The position numbers and the translations under genes are program-made. DNA of 64,000 nucleotides, from assembly GCF_036188265.1 (NCBI RefSeq), contig NZ_CP108093.1:2294001-2358000 (forward strand). Direction: 5' to 3'. The notes under the pieces are model-generated. The model searched no databases, was not told the DNA's origin, and worked only from the letters and a program-made list of their open reading frames with translations. The DNA comes from Streptomyces sp. NBC_00247 (GTDB lineage: Bacteria; Actinomycetota; Actinomycetes; Streptomycetales; Streptomycetaceae). Of this stretch, positions 63,077-64,000 are shown one piece after another (position 1 is the first letter of the stretch; the number at the start of each line of letters is the position of its first letter).

Positions 63077-64000
63077 TCAGCTCTGTTCGAGCGAGGAAAC
63101 GCTGGTCGCGGCGGTCTGGCTGAACAGCCATGCGGACTTCAGTTCGGCGTATCCCGGCTTGACCACGTCGTTGATCATCGCGAGACGTTCATCGAAAGGA
63201 ATGAATGCTGATTTCATCGCATTGACGGTGAACCACTGCATGTCGTCGAGCGTGTATCCGAATGTCTCGGTCAGTCGCTCGAATTCCTGGCTCATGCTGG
63301 TCCCGCTCATCAGGCGGTTGTCGGTGTTGACCGTGGCACGGAAGTGCAGGGTACGCAGCAGACCGATCGGGTGCTCCGCGTAGGAGGAGGCGGCACCGGT
63401 CTGGAGGTTCGAGGTGGGGCACAGCTCCAGCGGGATGCGCTTGTCGCGTACGTAACCCGCGAGGCGGCCGAGCGTGACCGAGCCGTCCTCGGCGACCTCG
63501 ATGTCGTCGATGATCCGGACCCCGTGGCCGAGCCGGTCGGCGCCGCACCACTGGAGGGCCTGCCAGATCGACGGGAGGCCGAACGCCTCGCCGGCGTGGA
63601 TGGTGAAGTGGTTGTTCTCCCGCTTGAGGTACTCGAAGGCGTCCAGGTGGCGGGTGGGAGGGAAACCGGCCTCGGCGCCCGCGATGTCGAATCCCACGAC
63701 CCCGGAGTCCCGGTAGCGGTTGGCGAGTTCGGCGATCTCCAGAGAGCGGGCGGCGTGCCGCATCGCGGTGAGCAGCGCGCCGACCCGGATGCGCCGGCCG
63801 GCCTCGCGCGCCAGCCGCTCCCCTTCGCGGAAGCCGTCGTTGACCGCCTCCACGACCTCTTCGAGGGTGAGGCCGCCGGTCAGGTGCTGCTCGGGGGCGT
63901 ACCGCACCTCGGCGTAGACGACGCCGTCCTCGGCGAGGTCCTGGGCGCACTCGGAGGCGACCCGGCGGAGCGCCTCGCGGGTCTGCATGACGGCGCAGGT
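63077..64000 (-). CDS. add: adenosine deaminase, partial (N-terminus outside window)
   Basis: The visible 308 residues are the C-terminal majority of an amidohydrolase-fold deaminase turning adenosine into inosine. Zinc and catalytic elements are visible: HAGEAFG (His plus catalytic Glu), DRLGHG, and [10 protein letters not shown] where D-N replaces the usual Asp-Asp pair, while CPTSNLQTG matches the family. The frame runs off the right edge, so the first zinc HxH motif is not seen. It acts in purine salvage and connects with the PNP gene. Confidence 0.92.
   Translation of the reverse strand, partial: TCAVMQTREALRRVASECAQDLAEDGVVYAEVRYAPEQHLTGGLTLEEVVEAVNDGFREGERLAREAGRRIRVGALLTAMRHAARSLEIAELANRYRDSGVVGFDIAGAEAGFPPTRHLDAFEYLKRENNHFTIHAGEAFGLPSIWQALQWCGADRLGHGVRIIDDIEVAEDGSVTLGRLAGYVRDKRIPLELCPTSNLQTGAASSYAEHPIGLLRTLHFRATVNTDNRLMSGTSMSQEFERLTETFGYTLDDMQWFTVNAMKSAFIPFDERLAMINDVVKPGYAELKSAWLFSQTAATSVSSLEQS

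Overview
The window is about 72% G+C with GTG/TTG starts, few A/T-rich stretches and mycothiol, AfsQ and SigQ genes, which together point to the core chromosome of a Streptomyces. From memory, the gene order matches the S. coelicolor interval running from pck (around SCO4979) to add (around SCO4901). No tRNA, rRNA, CRISPR array, plasmid or phage block was seen. The only mobile-element trace is a decayed IS5-type transposase fragment near 7.5-7.8 kb.

Layout. 1-10 kb: a cut-off exported beta-propeller protein, PEP carboxykinase, a TrhA/hemolysin-III membrane protein, a thioredoxin-domain DUF255 protein, an Uma2 nuclease-like protein, the IS remnant, and mca (mycothiol conjugate amidase) with a small membrane partner and a divergent DUF4307 gene. 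10-17 kb: greA, a DrrAB-type ABC exporter, ilvA, a MarR regulator, a DUF1059 protein, a 25-bp minisatellite and cystathionine gamma-synthase. 16.3-20.6 kb: an M48 metalloprotease gene flanked by two paralogous membrane-anchored helical-repeat genes, then msrA. 21-29 kb: an XRE regulator, gdhA, a MacB-like ABC pair and a lipoprotein L,D-transpeptidase. 29-35 kb: hutH, a GAF-GGDEF cyclic-di-GMP protein, an enoyl-CoA hydratase and a class III adenylate cyclase. 35-45 kb: the acyl-CoA carboxylase locus (birA, pccB, pccE, accA2) interrupted by a YtrA-type GntR/ABC operon and maf. 45-56 kb: TetR and DeoR regulators, an LpdA-like quinone reductase and a nucleoside catabolism set (PNP, phospho-sugar mutase, deoC, two ALDH genes). 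56-64 kb: a uridine-kinase-like gene, sigQ, afsQ1, afsQ2 and their lipoprotein gene, VanZ, PspC, a small secreted protein and adenosine deaminase (cut off).

How the genes fit together. PNP, a phosphopentomutase-like enzyme, deoxyribose-phosphate aldolase and an aldehyde dehydrogenase form a near-complete path from purine deoxynucleosides to glyceraldehyde-3-phosphate and acetate. The same 12-bp palindrome lies upstream of both the PNP and the deoC promoters, and a DeoR-family regulator is encoded close by, so a shared local operator is likely. PccB, PccE and AccA2 are the subunits of a propionyl-CoA-type carboxylase, and BirA would biotinylate AccA2. The AfsQ1/Q2 system sits opposite sigQ with an exact match to the GTnAC-N6-GTnAC box recalled for AfsQ1.

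Leads most worth following are the M48 cassette, the shared deo operator, the catalytic ALDH paired with an ALDH fragment lacking the catalytic domain, a 64-bp perfect palindrome that fills a convergent gap, and several tandem repeats. Functions are assigned from sequence motifs and family knowledge; no search was run.
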